From contig JASEVX010000007.1 of the NCBI GenBank assembly GCA_031761405.1, positions 42,672,411 to 42,736,410 on the forward strand: a stretch of 64,000 nucleotides of DNA, given 5' to 3'. A program made the position numbers and the translations under genes. Position 1 is the stretch's first letter; the number at the start of each line of letters is the position of its first letter. This DNA comes from Serripes groenlandicus (Eukaryota > Mollusca > Bivalvia > Cardiida > Cardiidae). Below are positions 1-19,313 of this stretch, one piece after another. The notes below the pieces were generated by a model. That model ran no database searches. It was not told the DNA's origin and was given only the letters and a program-made list of their open reading frames with translations.

Positions 1-100
1 TTCATTAGATTATCTCATACATATTTGCTTATGACATGTGCATTAAATTCATGAAACATCGCATCTATATGCAATACCAATCAATTACATTATGTTTTAG

Positions 101-3100
101 ATTGTATCAAAAGCTAAAGTGGTCACTGGCGTTGAATTTGTCAAAAATGGTCGACGTCACGTGATCAAATCACGACAGGAAGTTATACTCTCAGCCGGAA
201 GTATACACTCCCCAAAGATTTTGATGTTGTCTGGCATAGGTCCTAAAGAGGAGCTGAGAAAGCATAACGTAGGTTTACTTTTTTTGTTCTCTGAGATTTT
301 TGAAAGTTATGACAATTATGATATTATTGTATACAACAATAGTCGACTTTTAGTCATCGCCACATTTCCCAAAACGTTTAGAATGTTGTTTACATGCAGA
401 TGTGTTAAATTGCTATTATACTAGGAGAAAACATTAGGCTATTCAAACCAACACCTCTCTAGAACAGTAGTAATTATTTGGTCTTGAAAGGTTGTACTGT
501 ATTATAATAACTGAACCACTGACCGCCAAAACTTCACTAATTAGCTCCAATATCACAGATGGCTGAATACAATATCCCAAAAACTGCTGTGTTTGTAATT
601 TTGAAACGAAACATCGAATATTAAGGGCGGAAATGTCTGCACTATAATAGGGCAACATCTTTGCGAGCAACAATTTGCCCAATTTGACTGAATCGACCAA
701 TTGCATTCCTACTTCGAACACTTCAACTAATATATATATATGAATACATCGTTCTAGAATATTTTGTTGTACAGGCAATATCATATAATGGCATTTTCTG
801 AAGGTTTATTTTGATAAATGTTAAGCTAGGGAATTCAAATTCGTAGAAGTAAAATAATCTTATGTGTTAACGGTCCGACATCGGTATTTCTTATCACGTT
901 ATATTTACATATTTATATCTGTTAATCCAATACGTAGATCTCAAGTTTTAATATTCATTTTGATTGTTGTATTCTAATGTATGCCGCTTTCAACAAGTCT
1001 TCATTTATATCAAGGCGTTTCCTGGTTAAGTAACTAGTCCTAATTTTTCCTGACACCCGGAGTCAGTCGTAATAGTAACCCGGAACATCCCGAGAGCCAT
1101 GGAGGGAAAGCAATGACTACCATTCATTATTGGCTGTTATTGACTACCAGACATGTATTGACTACCAGACATGTATTGAAACGTACAACCGTTTCACATT
1201 GATATTGGCTGTAAGAAGCATTTTCTCATTTTGGCACAATCGTTTCAACTATATCCAATGAGCATATCTTCATTTATAGAGTGTTTCCACAGTATTTGCA
1301 TAGATGTTTTCAAAGTCGTCTGCTGAAGACCCATTTTATGTAGGAAAGGTATACTCTTCTCAGATAGAAGTGGTATCAGACCTGCCAGTAGGCCAGAATC
1401 TGCAGGACCACGTGATGTTCGGGATATCCACGATGACAAACCTTTCAGATTTGCTAACAAAGACAAACGTACTAAGACCGTCAAATCTATGGCGGTACAT
1501 CCGACATGGAACTGGTAAGTGAAATACAAATTGGGCTACGTGATTGTAAAGCCGATTTTGATACATAGGAGAGCGAAGATTATGTCAAGCCATTATATTG
1601 TTTATTTGTAAAGGCGATAAATATCAAATGATAGAAATATCGCTCTATGTAATACTTTACAGTGGTAACGAATGATTTTGATTGATTGATTGGGATTTAA
1701 CGCCGTTTTCAACAATTTGTCAGTCATATCACGGCGGCCAGTTCACCTACTCATATGTTTCCTGGTTTTCTTACACCAGTACTCCACGCAACATACTTTC
1801 TACATTGACTGTTAGCCCATTGGTGAAAGACAAATGACGCTTGTCACAGTGACTTTTGTCAAACGTCGGAGAGAATGTTTGCCTAGCTGGGGTTCGAACT
1901 CACAACCCCATGATTGACATCCCGCGTCGCTACCGACCGAGCTACCGGGGCTCGGCGGTAACGGATGCTCTGATCTGTCCAACATGAAAGCTACGAGTAA
2001 TTGTTGACTTGACAATAGGATGACAATTCATGTTTTCTACATGTCTCACATGATCATTTAATTTGCTTTGTATAATTCACACAATAAAACAACAAATATA
2101 AAACTTGCAGACAAAATACCTCGAATAGGTGAGGGACTTCTAATTTTCGTTCCTTTCTATGAAATGGTTAGGCGACTATTGGTTAAGATTATCAAATAGT
2201 TTAAACATCCATTAACCGTTATAAATTCCAAATAGTCAGTCAGACAGACGTCTATGTTTGCTTAAGAGATATCTCTTTTACAAATAAATTGTAAAACGGC
2301 TTGCCCATAGGTGAATATGCGTGTAAGCTTCTGCTACGAACAAACAAGAACCTGGATGACAACCCTCTGGACTTGTTAATTCATGCCGCACTTAGTAGTG
2401 GCAAAGGAAGATACGATAAGCTATCTCTTTTTTGACGTAACTCAATTATTTTGGAAATCTTAGACATATTTCATCTCCATTCAAATAAAGTTTTACTACA
2501 GCGCCTAAACATTTCTACAGCCTATGTTATCTATCGTTACGTTTCATAACAATTATAAAATATTCAATGAATACTATGAACTCGGATTTCAGGATGGTTG
2601 GCTAGCGTTCCTATTATAGGAGTCGGGTTTGTCCAGTTAGATGACGAGATAAAAGTGACGAAGCCAGGTAAACCAGACGTCCAGTTCCACATGAGTGCCA
2701 TGGTCACGGACCAAGAACCTTCACGGAGTATTGAAGCCTTTAACTTGAATGACAAGGCTAGTTTTCTTTATAACTTTGTACAAGCTTGTCTAAATGTTAA
2801 CCTTTTGGTGTCATGTCTGGGTTCTTTGTCATAAACCAATTACATAGAATTTTTAAATGAATAGAGATGAACGCATTGTTGCAAAAGGAAGCATTGTTTA
2901 TTATGCAAAAGTAGCCTTATCACTATTTTTACAGCAGATTCGTTGACCTTTTTCTGCAAGCGGGAAAAAGTGATTCCTGTTTGTAAGTTATTTGCAACTT
3001 TATGAATGCCAGAATCTCAGAAATGTTGTTACTTTTACTAAATGGTGGATTTAAGATTCTATTTTAAAGACGGGCAAGTAATCTTAACAGATCACAGTCA

Positions 3101-4901
3101 TGCGAGTGAACAAATGTAAAAAGTCGAATGAAAGTGAAAGGGAGATAACAACAATTTGAAAAGTAATCAAGAAAAGATATATCAGTAAAACAGTTATTCC
3201 CCTTGATTGAGAAAAATACATAACGAGCGAGAAATACAGGCGAGAGTGTGTGTATGATTGATTTTAGCTTTGTTATTTTAATAGGCTGCGGAACATCTTC
3301 TAAACATAGCCAACAATGCAGACTCCAGACAGGGCGTTACTATACTGGTCAGCGTCCTTAGTCCTAAAAGTAGAGGGTATGTTAGATTACGAAGTAAAGA
3401 CCCCTTCGATAAACCCAAGATCAATCCGAACTATATGTCGAATGGGTATGACGTCTCAATATCCGTTAAAGGTAGAACTTATTTTAAAAGTGATTATGTA
3501 TATGATCCGTCCCGCGAGAAAACCAACAGTATGGCCTCTGCGTAATATATCGACCCAGATCAGCCTGCGCAATCCGTGCAGTCTGATCCGGGCCGACACA
3601 TTCCGTCTAAGGGGGATAGAAGTATAGAGTAATGCTTCCTGAAACAGAAATTTCACAAGAGGCGAATATCCGGGTAAGCCTGCGCGGCATGCTAGGGTTG
3701 ATCCGGGTCGATATTTTACGCAGAGTCCACATTGTTGGTTTTCTCGCGGGAAGGCTCATATATTGGAAAACGTCTTGTGTTGAACTAGCTGTAAATCTAG
3801 ATGAAGCTTAGTACCGTCTGATAAAGATGGGTATTATTGACTCTTTAGGTTGGCACCATTCAGAGCGTTATTGTCCTGAAACTTAATTGAACTTAACATC
3901 TAGGGTTTTGTCAATGGATGCATGTAGGACTAAATTATGTATAGCCGGACAGTGAAAGCCGAACTCTCTAGAAACGACTAAACCGTAAAATTCTTTCTTT
4001 CTTTTTGATTCACGCCGCTAACAAAATGAATAAAAGAACTATAGCGGAGCACAATTTGAACGCGGGTTTTTAGCGTCCACGTGACGTCACACTAACGTAT
4101 TTATGCACAGTCTTGCATCTTTCAGCCGTTCGAGAGGCACGGCGTGTTTTAAACACGAATGCAATGAAGAAAATTGACGTGGACGTTAACGACAAAAGCC
4201 GACGACACCCGGATTGTGAGCAAATGCACGAATACGATACGGACATGTATTGGCAATGTTTCATCCGGGCCACTTCCCTGACATTATACCATCCTACATG
4301 CACCTGCAAAATGGGACATTCAGATGACCCTACGACGGTCGTAGATCCACAACTAAGGTATATTTGCGGTCCTGTATTCTAAATATGGAACTCTGAAAAA
4401 AAAACACATACTTTTCATGGTCACGATTCAAGGCGTAATTACAAATGTTTACAAATTTCAATAAATTGAAATAAATGTCGAACCTGCAACCATGCTCTCT
4501 ATACGGGAGTATTCAAATGTTTGGTTTTACGTTTTCGTTGAAAAAAGATTTTTTATAACATTTATTGGAGAGAAGAAGAAGAAAAATAGAATATCATTGT
4601 AGAAATTGACAAAGTTGTTCAACACCTTTTGAATAGATTGTTTTGTGGCTATGTCGTGTTTCCTGTGTTAAATTCTGTAAAGCGAACACCATATAGTTTG
4701 GCCACGGGAAACTCTTGTAGTAAAGTATTCTACATTTGTTTTTGTTTTAGGGTAAAGGGTGTCAAAGGTTTGAGAATTGTGGACGCCTCAGTTATGCCAA
4801 CGATAACGTCCGGAAATACAAACGCCCCGACAATCATGATTGCAGAGAAAGCGTCTGATATAATCAGAGGAATCAATTCTGTTAAACATTTGAGGAACTG
4901 A
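101..4901 (+). CDS. GMC-family FAD oxidoreductase (choline/glucose dehydrogenase-like), 3' six exons
   Basis: Exons read 101-268, 1364-1514, 2593-2756, 3285-3471, 4126-4357 and 4751-4901 (TGA). All join in phase and give 350 C-terminal residues. The N-terminal FAD-binding part (usually another 200-250 residues) must lie left of the window. Seen: exon 1 carries the GMC signature 2 ([17 protein letters not shown]); exon 2 has [11 protein letters not shown]; exon 4 has [17 protein letters not shown]; exon 5 has the catalytic-His motif [10 protein letters not shown]; exon 6 has [19 protein letters not shown] with the second active-site residue (Asn), followed by [10 protein letters not shown]. 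Family knowledge: these flavoenzymes oxidise alcohols or sugars to aldehydes, lactones or ketones. The substrate cannot be told from this part. Exon 3 appears to use a GC donor. No AATAAA was seen between the stop and the GA microsatellite. Confidence 0.93.
975..1130 (-). mobile_element. SINE-1 fragment, reverse
   Basis: It reads GCCGCTTTCAACAAG ... ATCAAGGCGTTTCCTGG ... GTCAGTCGTAATAGTAACCC, the reverse of the SINE-1 body (see 13736-13985). Old and diverged, with no tRNA head. Confidence 0.5.
1213..1350. mobile_element. Degenerate MITE-P right half next to GMC exon 2
   Basis: The stretch matches the middle (TTTTGGCACAAT..TTTCAAC) and right arm (TTTTCAAAGTCGTCTGCTG ... TAGGAAAGG) of the foldback family found about 20 times in the window. 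It ends about 14 bases before exon 2, so the exon's pyrimidine tract abuts the element. Confidence 0.55.
1677..1958 (-). mobile_element. SINE-2, near full length, reverse
   Basis: The tail GATTGATTGGGATTTAACG is on the left and the tRNA-like head (GGGGTTCGAACTCACAACCC ... CGAGCTACCGGGGCTC) on the right. Sister copies lie at 15489-15775, 43797-44061 and 59046-59255. It sits in GMC intron 2. Confidence 0.75.
2593..2756 (+). CDS. GMC exon 3 with probable GC-AG intron
   Basis: The exon enters with one base carried over (G|GA) and codes for [13 protein letters not shown] to FNLNDK. Family alignment from memory and the downstream phase-0 exon (AAEHLLN...[13 protein letters not shown]) place the end after AAG at 2756, where the intron begins GCTAGT instead of GT. 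The acceptor at 3281-3284 (ATAG) is ordinary. No nearby GT keeps the frame and the family alignment. The alternative is an in-frame GT further on with a few added residues. Confidence 0.7.
3504..3757. mobile_element. MITE-S copy 1 (4-bp target duplication ATAT)
   Basis: Inverted ends: left CCGTCCCGCGAGAAAACCAA, right TTGGTTTTCTCGCGGGAAGG. Flanked on both sides by ATAT (3500-3503 and 3758-3761). Other copies: 22280-22530 (flanked ATTT/ATTT) and a short internal deletion form at 48903-48984. No coding capacity. It lies in GMC intron 4. Confidence 0.75.
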
Positions 4902-5265
4902 ATAGACCTGAGATGCTGTAAAACAAAGCGCACTAACTGCAACAATAACCGACAATTCATGTTTGGCTCAGAAAAAGACCTGGTTCAAATCTCAAGTAAG
5001 GCAGGGCCAATCAACAATTTGGATAGTCCAACCACTATGACACATTTACTAGTTACTTGTTCAGGTCGCAGATATCGGTCGACAGTGGTTCATATACATT
5101 ATTGTGAGGCCTGTTGTTTCATAAACCATGTGAAATGAGTAATTTGATTTATTATCATTATTATTATTGTTACGTTATTAATAATTCTTTTAATTATTAT
5201 TATTATTATTGTTATTATATAAGAAGTATTAGGAGTAAATATATTATGTGTATCATCACCATCGA
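4902..5265. other. Intergenic stretch after GMC stop
   Basis: AT-rich sequence with an ATT-rich run (5150-5220). I see no exon, poly(A) signal or recognisable element. Confidence 0.5.
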
Positions 5266-5500
<235 letters not shown>

Positions 5501-5700
5501 NNNNNNNNNNNNNNNNNNNNNNNNNNNNNNNNNNNNNNNNNNNNNNNNNNNNNNNNNNNNNNNNNNNNNNNNNNNNNNNNNNNNNNNNNNNNNNNNNNNN
5601 NNNNNNNNNNNNNNNNNNNNNNNNNNNNNNNNNNNNNNNNNNNNNNNNNNNNNNNNNNNNNNNNNNNNNNNNNNNNNNNNNNNNNNNNNNNNNNNNNNNN
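5501..5700. other. Assembly gap (200 N)
   Basis: A run of N directly after a GA microsatellite; the true length is unknown. The missing first exon of the aldo-keto reductase could lie here. Confidence 0.99.
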
Positions 5701-6180
5701 AAGGTACACAACTAAGACCTAAGACCTAAGACCTAAGACCTAGTACAAAACTAAGACCCTAGTTAAATTTCAATACCAGAAGAATTGATAAGATAGAAAA
5801 TAATGATGGTGTTCTTTTCTCTATATCAAACACCTGTGTCCAAAGTATCATAAGGACGTTGGTTTGAAACCACCTAGTGTGAACCACCAATCTACAATCT
5901 TTTGATAATTATTCAGTAGAGCTATCTCAAGATAGGACACATTTGATCCATCCAAACTTAGGCTATCTCAAGATATGACACATTTGATCCATCCGAAGTT
6001 AGGCATTAGACCACCCGCCTAGTGTCAACCACCAACCTACAATCCTTGATAGTTATTCAGTAGAGCAGCATACTTGTCCAAAGTGTCATAAGGACGTTGG
6101 TTTGAAACCGTCTAGTTTGAACCACCAACCTACAATCCTTGAGCTATCTCAAGATAGGACACATTTGATACTAATGTTTC
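5701..6180. repeat. Local shuffled repeats
   Basis: CTAAGACCT units at 5711-5760 are followed by recurring blocks: CTATCTCAAGATAGGACACA (near 5930, 5965 and 6150), AACCACCAACCTACAATC (near 5885, 6030 and 6125) and CATAAGGACGTTGGTTTGAA (near 5850 and 6090). Their order differs between occurrences, so this is a scrambled duplication rather than a clean tandem array. Confidence 0.75.
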
Positions 6181-6407
6181 AAACCGATCACGTGTCTAAA
6201 AGGAATTGCGTTTATTTTCCAATAACTGCAATTGATCACATGACCAGTTCACGGAACTACTTTCGGAAAATACCCGAGCCTGTGGGTTTTCCAAAGCTAT
6301 TTTAATTTCGTCAGTAAACCTATAACAATGCCACAAATAATTATGCCGATGTCATATTCAGCTTAGTTTATTAAAAGTAATAATAAATAACACTCATGAG
6401 ATATACA

Positions 6408-6543
6408 TAAATAGAGGATCTTACATGAGTGCTTATTTGTTATTGTTTTTATGAAACGAGTCGACTGAAATGATATATTCGTTTCAGTCGACGAGTTTCA
6501 TAAAAACAATATCAAATAAGCACGAATGTAAGATTCTATTTAT
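6408..6543. mobile_element. Foldback element, 60-bp arms
   Basis: The arms AATAGAGGATCTTACATGAG ... GTCGACTGAAA and TTTCAGTCGACGAG ... TGTAAGATTCTATT are near-perfect inverted copies with a loop of about 10 bases. No open frame. Probably a small non-autonomous DNA element or a recent palindromic rearrangement. Confidence 0.8.
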
Positions 6544-6809
6544 CACATAACACCATAAAAAGATTGCTTTCAATCTTTAAATCGATCTTTCTTCGTCCTC
6601 ATATAAACAGTGACCGAAGTTCACCCCGAAGTTCAAATGCATACTTCCACTGTAAAATGTAGTCCCTATTAATAACCTTTTGATTTCATACAAAATGAGT
6701 AACAAGGCACTTATAACATTTCATTTATCTAGATTTATTCTCTTTAAACAATATTTTTAATAAATGCCGAAATTCAGAACAATTGTAACAATATGCTGTC
6801 ATTTAAATT

Positions 6810-7052
6810 GACGTCACACTGGAGTGACGTCACGTACGTGCTGTGAGTCGGCTATTTATGTAACTAGTTACATATGATATTTATGTCACTGCTTTATGTC
6901 ACTCCTGGAGTGCAAGTTATGTGATAACGTGACTTATGAGGCGTATTTCGATAAAAAATGTACTTAACGTTTACAATATTTCTAGATGAAATTTACGGGT
7001 TTTGGCGCCAAAGTGACTAACGTATGACGTCAAAACGCTGACGTGACGTCAT
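6810..7052. promoter_or_regulatory. Cluster of CRE-like TGACGTCA sites
   Basis: Four TGACGTCA-type palindromes lie near 6812, 6831, 7024 and 7041, with GTGACTTATG and ATGTCACTC variants between them. The cluster is 2 kb upstream of the first aldo-keto reductase exon found, about where its promoter could be. Regulatory function is inference; similar motifs also occur at 4080 and 61234 away from any visible promoter. Confidence 0.3.
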
Positions 7053-7183
7053 TTTCCTAGTATTAGGTAATGTTCATCCGCGTAAAGAACATACAGAAGA
7101 GATCCTAATTTTCAATTTATATGTCCTTTTTCAAACAATTCTTTCGATGAAAAATAGCTGTTTTTTTTCTAAACTGCAATTAT

Positions 7184-7340
7184 AAGGGTTTAATGTATGT
7201 TTTGGTACAGTTATAAGAGTATAACACGAAATTGCCAAATTTCACAGCTGACATAATGCCATTTGGGCATTATTTGCTGAGTAATTAGGCAATTTCGTGT
7301 TATACTCTTATAACTGTACCAAAACATACATTAAACCCTT
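7184..7340. mobile_element. Foldback element, about 53-bp near-perfect arms
   Basis: Left arm AAGGGTTTAATGTATGTTTT ... AACACGAAATTGCC and right arm GGCAATTTCGTGTT ... ACATTAAACCCTT pair almost without mismatch. The centre contains CATAATGCCATTTGGGCATTAT. A decayed relative lies at 61932-62048. Confidence 0.85.
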
Positions 7341-7345
7341 TAATA

Positions 7346-7486
7346 ATCCCTTGGTCAACAAGCTAGTACTAGGCTTAAAAATGTGCCTTGCCCAAAGGCA
7401 CTCCACCATGACCACCGCGACTGGGAATCGAACCCGGACGCCCAGTTCGAAATCCCTGACGTAAACCACTCGGCAAGGGCGGATTC
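7346..7486 (-). mobile_element. SINE-3, reverse, 5' part
   Basis: Carries TAGTACTAGGCTTAAAAATG ... CACTCCACCATGACC and a tRNA-like head (GGGAATCGAACCCGGACGCC ... CTCGGCAAGGGCGG). The same family is at 33683-33872. Confidence 0.65.
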
Positions 7487-7747
7487 CTCTGGTTTTAACT
7501 AATATGGCGCCGGAAATGCAATTAATTTCTCTTTCTTGTGTCGATTGCAGTGGAATGTCTTATTTGCGTGTGTTTATCCGTTTTACCCACGTCTGGAACG
7601 ATCTTTTAATTAGTTTTGCGCCACAAGTAAAATTGATATTACCTTTTACCTGATATGATACTTCTGGGTTGTCTTCGTTGAAAACATACGGGAAGATAAA
7701 ATCTATCTTCTAACAAATTAGGTATCTGTATCTAGATACACAGTCAT

Positions 7748-7983
7748 TTGAAATGTTAGAGCGTCCGCCGTTGGGTAGGGAGGTCGTCGGTTCGATCCCC
7801 GGCCGGGTCATACCAAATACTTTAAAAATGGTAGTAATGGCTGCCCTCCTGCGAGATTAGCATTACGACTGACATGCTGGTGTAGGGATAAATGGACCAG
7901 TAATACTGGTATCTTACCCAGGAAACCCCGTGATATATCTGAATGTGTGTTTAAAGCGGCGTAAAACACCGAACTATCAATAC
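7748..7983 (+). mobile_element. SINE-1, forward
   Basis: tRNA-like head AGAGCGTCCGCCG ... CGGTTCGATCCCCGGCCGGG, body GATTAGCATTACGACTGACA ... CCAGTAATACTGGTA, tail AAAGCGGCGTAAAACACC. Confidence 0.85.
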
Positions 7984-8144
7984 ATATTTGAAACCTCGTG
8001 AAAAGCAGAAATTAATCTGTATGAGCCGTTTCAATATCTTAGTGTAATGTGTTTTCTGCAAATGATTCAAAGACCGTCTGGACACAATCTGCTGTTTTGT
8101 AGTTATATATTGTATCATGTAAAGGGGAGACATATTGTTTTTTT

Positions 8145-8880
8145 CTGGCGTTATCTGTCTATCTGACTGTCTGACTGACTGTCCGTCTGTCTGTCTGTTT
8201 GTCTGTCCGTCGCAAATCGTGTCCGCTCCAAAACGTTTGATTTTGAAATGACTCACCACAAATAGTCACCATATTGAGACGATGTGCAGAGCGCGTGTTG
8301 TAACCAGCTCGGTTCAAGGTCAGGGTCCCAAATGAGCGGTCGAAGGTCATATGACTATATTTAGTGTCCACTCTATAATTGTTGAATCAGTTGTAGGATT
8401 TCAAAATTACATTACTCACGACAAATGTTCACCATTTTGAATATATGACTATAGTTCGTGTTCACTTCATATTAACTCACCACAATTGTTCAGCATATTG
8501 AGATGGTGTGCACAGCCCATGTTAACACCAGCTGGGTTCAAGGTCACCACTAGAGTTCAAATAACATATAACTGTAGTCGGTGTCCACATCATATCAACT
8601 CACCACAACTGTTCACCATATTGAGATGATGTGTACAGCCCATGTTACAACCAGCTTAGTGCAGTGTCAGGGACCCAATGAGAGGTCAAAGGTCATATGA
8701 CCATATTTAATGACCACTCCATCAGCTTGGTTCAAAGTTAACGTCACAATTATAGGTCAAAGATCTTATGACTATGTTTCGTGTGTACTCCATATCTCTT
8801 GAACCCCTTGAACGATTTTGAAATTACTCGCCACAAATATTCACCATATTGAGTTGATGTGCAGAGCGCATGTTTCTGCG
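8145..8880. repeat. Diverged tandem repeat, about 170-190 bp
   Basis: After a GTCTGTCTG run the block TCACCACAA..GTTCACCATATTGAGA(T/C)GATGTGCA ... CAGCTNGGTTCAAGGTCA ... GGTCAAAGGTCATATGACTA recurs about four times with drift. No coding frame. It resembles repeats with CGTCCGTC ends at 57905-58690. Confidence 0.7.
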
Positions 8881-9017
8881 CTAATTTTATTCACACATCC
8901 TGTATCAGTATTATTGACAAACTGCCATACGGGAGACAATGCGTTTTGTTTAAAAAACAACCATCTGGTATAATACTTTTTTTTTTCAATGTCAAATCAT
9001 CATAAATGTCATTTCAG

Positions 9018-16415
<7,398 letters not shown>

Positions 16416-16596
16416 ACTTTCTGTGACCGTTAAGTGTTTGTATTGGGGTACTTGATTATAATGCTAAATGGTTAACTGGTTAAAATCAAAGCACTTAATC
16501 TGTGTTGTTTGAAAACGTGACCTGGAAATCACGAAACAACTTTCACATTAATGTTTAAAACTGGAATGTATTTATATTATAGTGCAAAGTATTTAG

Positions 16597-16602
16597 AATA
16601 AA
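16597..16602 (+). terminator. Poly(A) signal AATAAA of aldo-keto reductase
   Basis: First AATAAA after the stop, 182 bases downstream, in AT-rich 3' sequence. Confidence 0.65.
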
Positions 16603-16615
16603 TCATTGTATTTCT

Positions 16616-17495
16616 ATAGACTCATTCCCTACATTTCCCTCAAGAACTTTTTGAAAGACATTTTGGAAAAAAGAGAATTCTTTATCACATATTTTTCCAT
16701 CCCAGAAATTACCAAAGCTAACAAAATATCATATAAGGTAAATAACGTTCAAACAACTGATGCTTATCCCGGTGTCTGTATGTTTCCGCACAATGACATA
16801 ACCTATGTATGAATATTCAAACATTGCAAGTGAGAGGTCAATTTTACATGTTGATAAATAAGGAAATCTGACCTCTGACATAGCATTTGCATGTAGGTAG
16901 GGAATTTATCTCAAATTTGTAACTAGACTATCGCATAGTGTAAATTATTTTAAACTTGGAACCTGTTTAATTAACAATACGCTGAACCGACCCACGGAGA
17001 AGTGGTTGTTGGAAAAGATCGTCTACCTCGAGTTCGCGGGGCCATTGTTCAATTCCTGTCCAGACAATTAAACAAAACGGTGAATATTTTCTTTTATTTG
17101 GTGGTCAGTATTACGGGATTGACATAACAACGTATTCACTCACCGGTGTCTAAGCAGGTGGGAAAACACATGAAGAGAAAACCGATTTAAAATGCTGAAA
17201 AACTTATCCTAAAGTTCCTAAATTCGTGAGCGTAAACTCATCCCTCTCTCTCTCTCTCTCTATCGGCCTTCTTAACACGGTGGTGTTCAGACCTGTTCCA
17301 TTCTCCCAGACACGGCACTGCCTAGATTGATTAAATGTGTTATGGAGTTAATCAGCTTAACACGAAACACCTTCACATTGATTGCGAACACTATTCGATC
17401 TCCGGATGCAGGGGAGACAACCAAGTTTAAGCTTCACGTACAGGTAATCAAGCGAGGTAACTCTCCCATTTATTCTCAAAAAGCGATGTATCAGG
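16616..17495. other. Intergenic, no gene; weak tRNA-like SINE head
   Basis: 16985-17075 (GAAGTGGTTGTTGGAAAAGA ... GTTCAATTCCTGTCCAGAC) has a B-box-like core and may be another SINE head. A short CT run lies at 17241-17262. Nothing else recognised. Confidence 0.4.
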
Positions 17496-17498
17496 TTT

Positions 17499-17640
17499 TC
17501 AATTGATTGTTAAGTGTTTTACGCAGCTTTCAACAATGGTTATGTTATATCACGGCGTTTCCTGTGTACCTTACCAGTACTACAGGTCCATGTGTCAAGA
17601 CTCTAGGCAGTCAGTAGTAATGCTAAGCCCCGCAACAACG
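17499..17640 (-). mobile_element. SINE-1 fragment, reverse
   Basis: AATTGATTGTTAAGTGTTTT, ATATCACGGCGTTTCCTG and GTCAGTAGTAATGCTAAGCC follow the reverse SINE-1 order. Confidence 0.6.
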
Positions 17641-17665
17641 ATTCTAGACAAGATACGGTATACTG

Positions 17666-17802
17666 TTAATCCTTTCCCGCATACAACAAATCTGCAGACG
17701 ATCTCTATGACATAAAATATAATAATTGAATGGAGTACAAAACATTGTGGCAGAATACTTCTGCTGCAGATGCGTCAAAATAACGTCCGCGCGTGGAAAA
17801 CA
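17666..17802. mobile_element. MITE-P copy, partly decayed
   Basis: Left end TTAATCCTTTCCCGCATACA; right arm CTGCTGCAGATGCGTCAAAA ... GCGTGGAAAAC. A lone right arm follows at 18018-18090. Confidence 0.55.
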
Positions 17803-18094
17803 GCTCACTTTAACAAATCAATAGATAAACATATTTCTGTAACCCGAACCCACATGTTATCATTCCTCATATATTTGATCAAATATGATATAGATGAATG
17901 GCAATTGTCGTTCACGAAACAATAAATGTCTTCGTTCACATTATATGACATTTGGATTGTCGTCTGCTTTAAACATGAGAGTTTACGAATAATAATGTGA
18001 AATTTGATCGTTTGTAGTAATTTCTTCCTTTTCTACAATATTTTCAAAAATCTTAACAACTGCAGACGCCGTCTGTACCAGGGAAAAGTGGTAA

Positions 18095-19083
18095 TCTTTA
18101 TGTTACAAAATGCGACCAGTACACACTACTTTAAATTGTATTTATTATGTGAGAAAAGGGATACATTTTCAAAAATGTATTATCGGGAAATCACATTATA
18201 TGAAGTGTTAATAATTTGTGTAACTGATTGTTTGTTTATTTAATTCACTATATACTCTGCACAATGACAACGGGTAACGGTTGTAAACGTTTCTCGCCTT
18301 TGTGTCTTTTCACTTTATTTCCAACGAATCGCATTTATGTATCGGTGAATATACACAGTATTAATGTTCACCCCTTTATTGTCTTCAGATGATATAAATA
18401 CTTTATAATATAAAACTGTATTGTTGACCATCGTATTACGTTATATCTTAGGCGAAGACTATTTTTTTTAAATAGTTTGACCGCTAGGAAATCATTGAAT
18501 GTAATAATTAAAAGAGTGAACGAACAAACTAACGAACGGACGCATGAACGAACGATCGAATGAATAAATGAATAAATGTGCGAAAACGTATCACATTCTA
18601 GAAACGAAAGAATGTCTTTGTATAATACGTTTATTGAAACGAATTATTCAAATTTTATCTAAATCCACCACGAAACAAAGATACGCGGAAAAACTTTGAA
18701 CATATTGAAAAGCTCTTTAAATTACAGTTTGTAAAAGATTTAAAGCCCTTAAACTCATAACACCTTGTGTCACCGATTTATTTGACAATACTGCTTCTTA
18801 TTTGTCAATGTCTGTCAATGTTTGCAAAACTTCGTTTTGCTAGTTTCCTATTCCATCCGACAAATCTCAATTTATAAGTTGATTCATCGTTAGAAAAGGA
18901 GTATTTACTGGAGACAAACACTGGCTGGTTTTCCTGTAATGTTATTTTAGATATTATATTTATAAACTTGGTATATATTTGTGGGAGGATGAAGGGGTGA
19001 TACAAATATTGCAAGGCCGGTCTCATTGTTGAAAGAAAGATTCCTACCTGATAATGTTCCTCATATTATTAACACATTTGTCT
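18095..19083. other. Intergenic, no gene seen
   Basis: AT-rich sequence with a run of GAACGAAC-like units near 18510-18580. The short frames here show no family motif. Confidence 0.45.
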
Positions 19084-19313
19084 TTAACCCTTACCCCATG
19101 TAAAGGAATTTAACGCATCTACAGCAGACGACTCTTCCAAACATTGTTAAAAAAAAAGGGCAAATGGCTGATAATGAGCGATTTTTCCTTTTATTACTAT
19201 GTGAATGACTCAATTAAATTAGTATACGTTCATATACACACGTTTTCAATATATTTACCAAAACGTGTTCAAAGTCGTCTGCAGCCGATTTGTTGTATGT
19301 TGGAAATGGTTAA
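19084..19313. mobile_element. MITE-P copy, left of a back-to-back pair
   Basis: TTAACCCTTACCCCATG at the left, TTGTATGTTGGAAATGGTTAA at the right. Its right TTAA (19310-19313) is also the left TTAA of the next element. Confidence 0.8.

Noticed and set aside
3316..3656. 103-residue plus and 66-residue minus frames
   Set aside because: They cross GMC exon 4 in the wrong frame and run into MITE-S.
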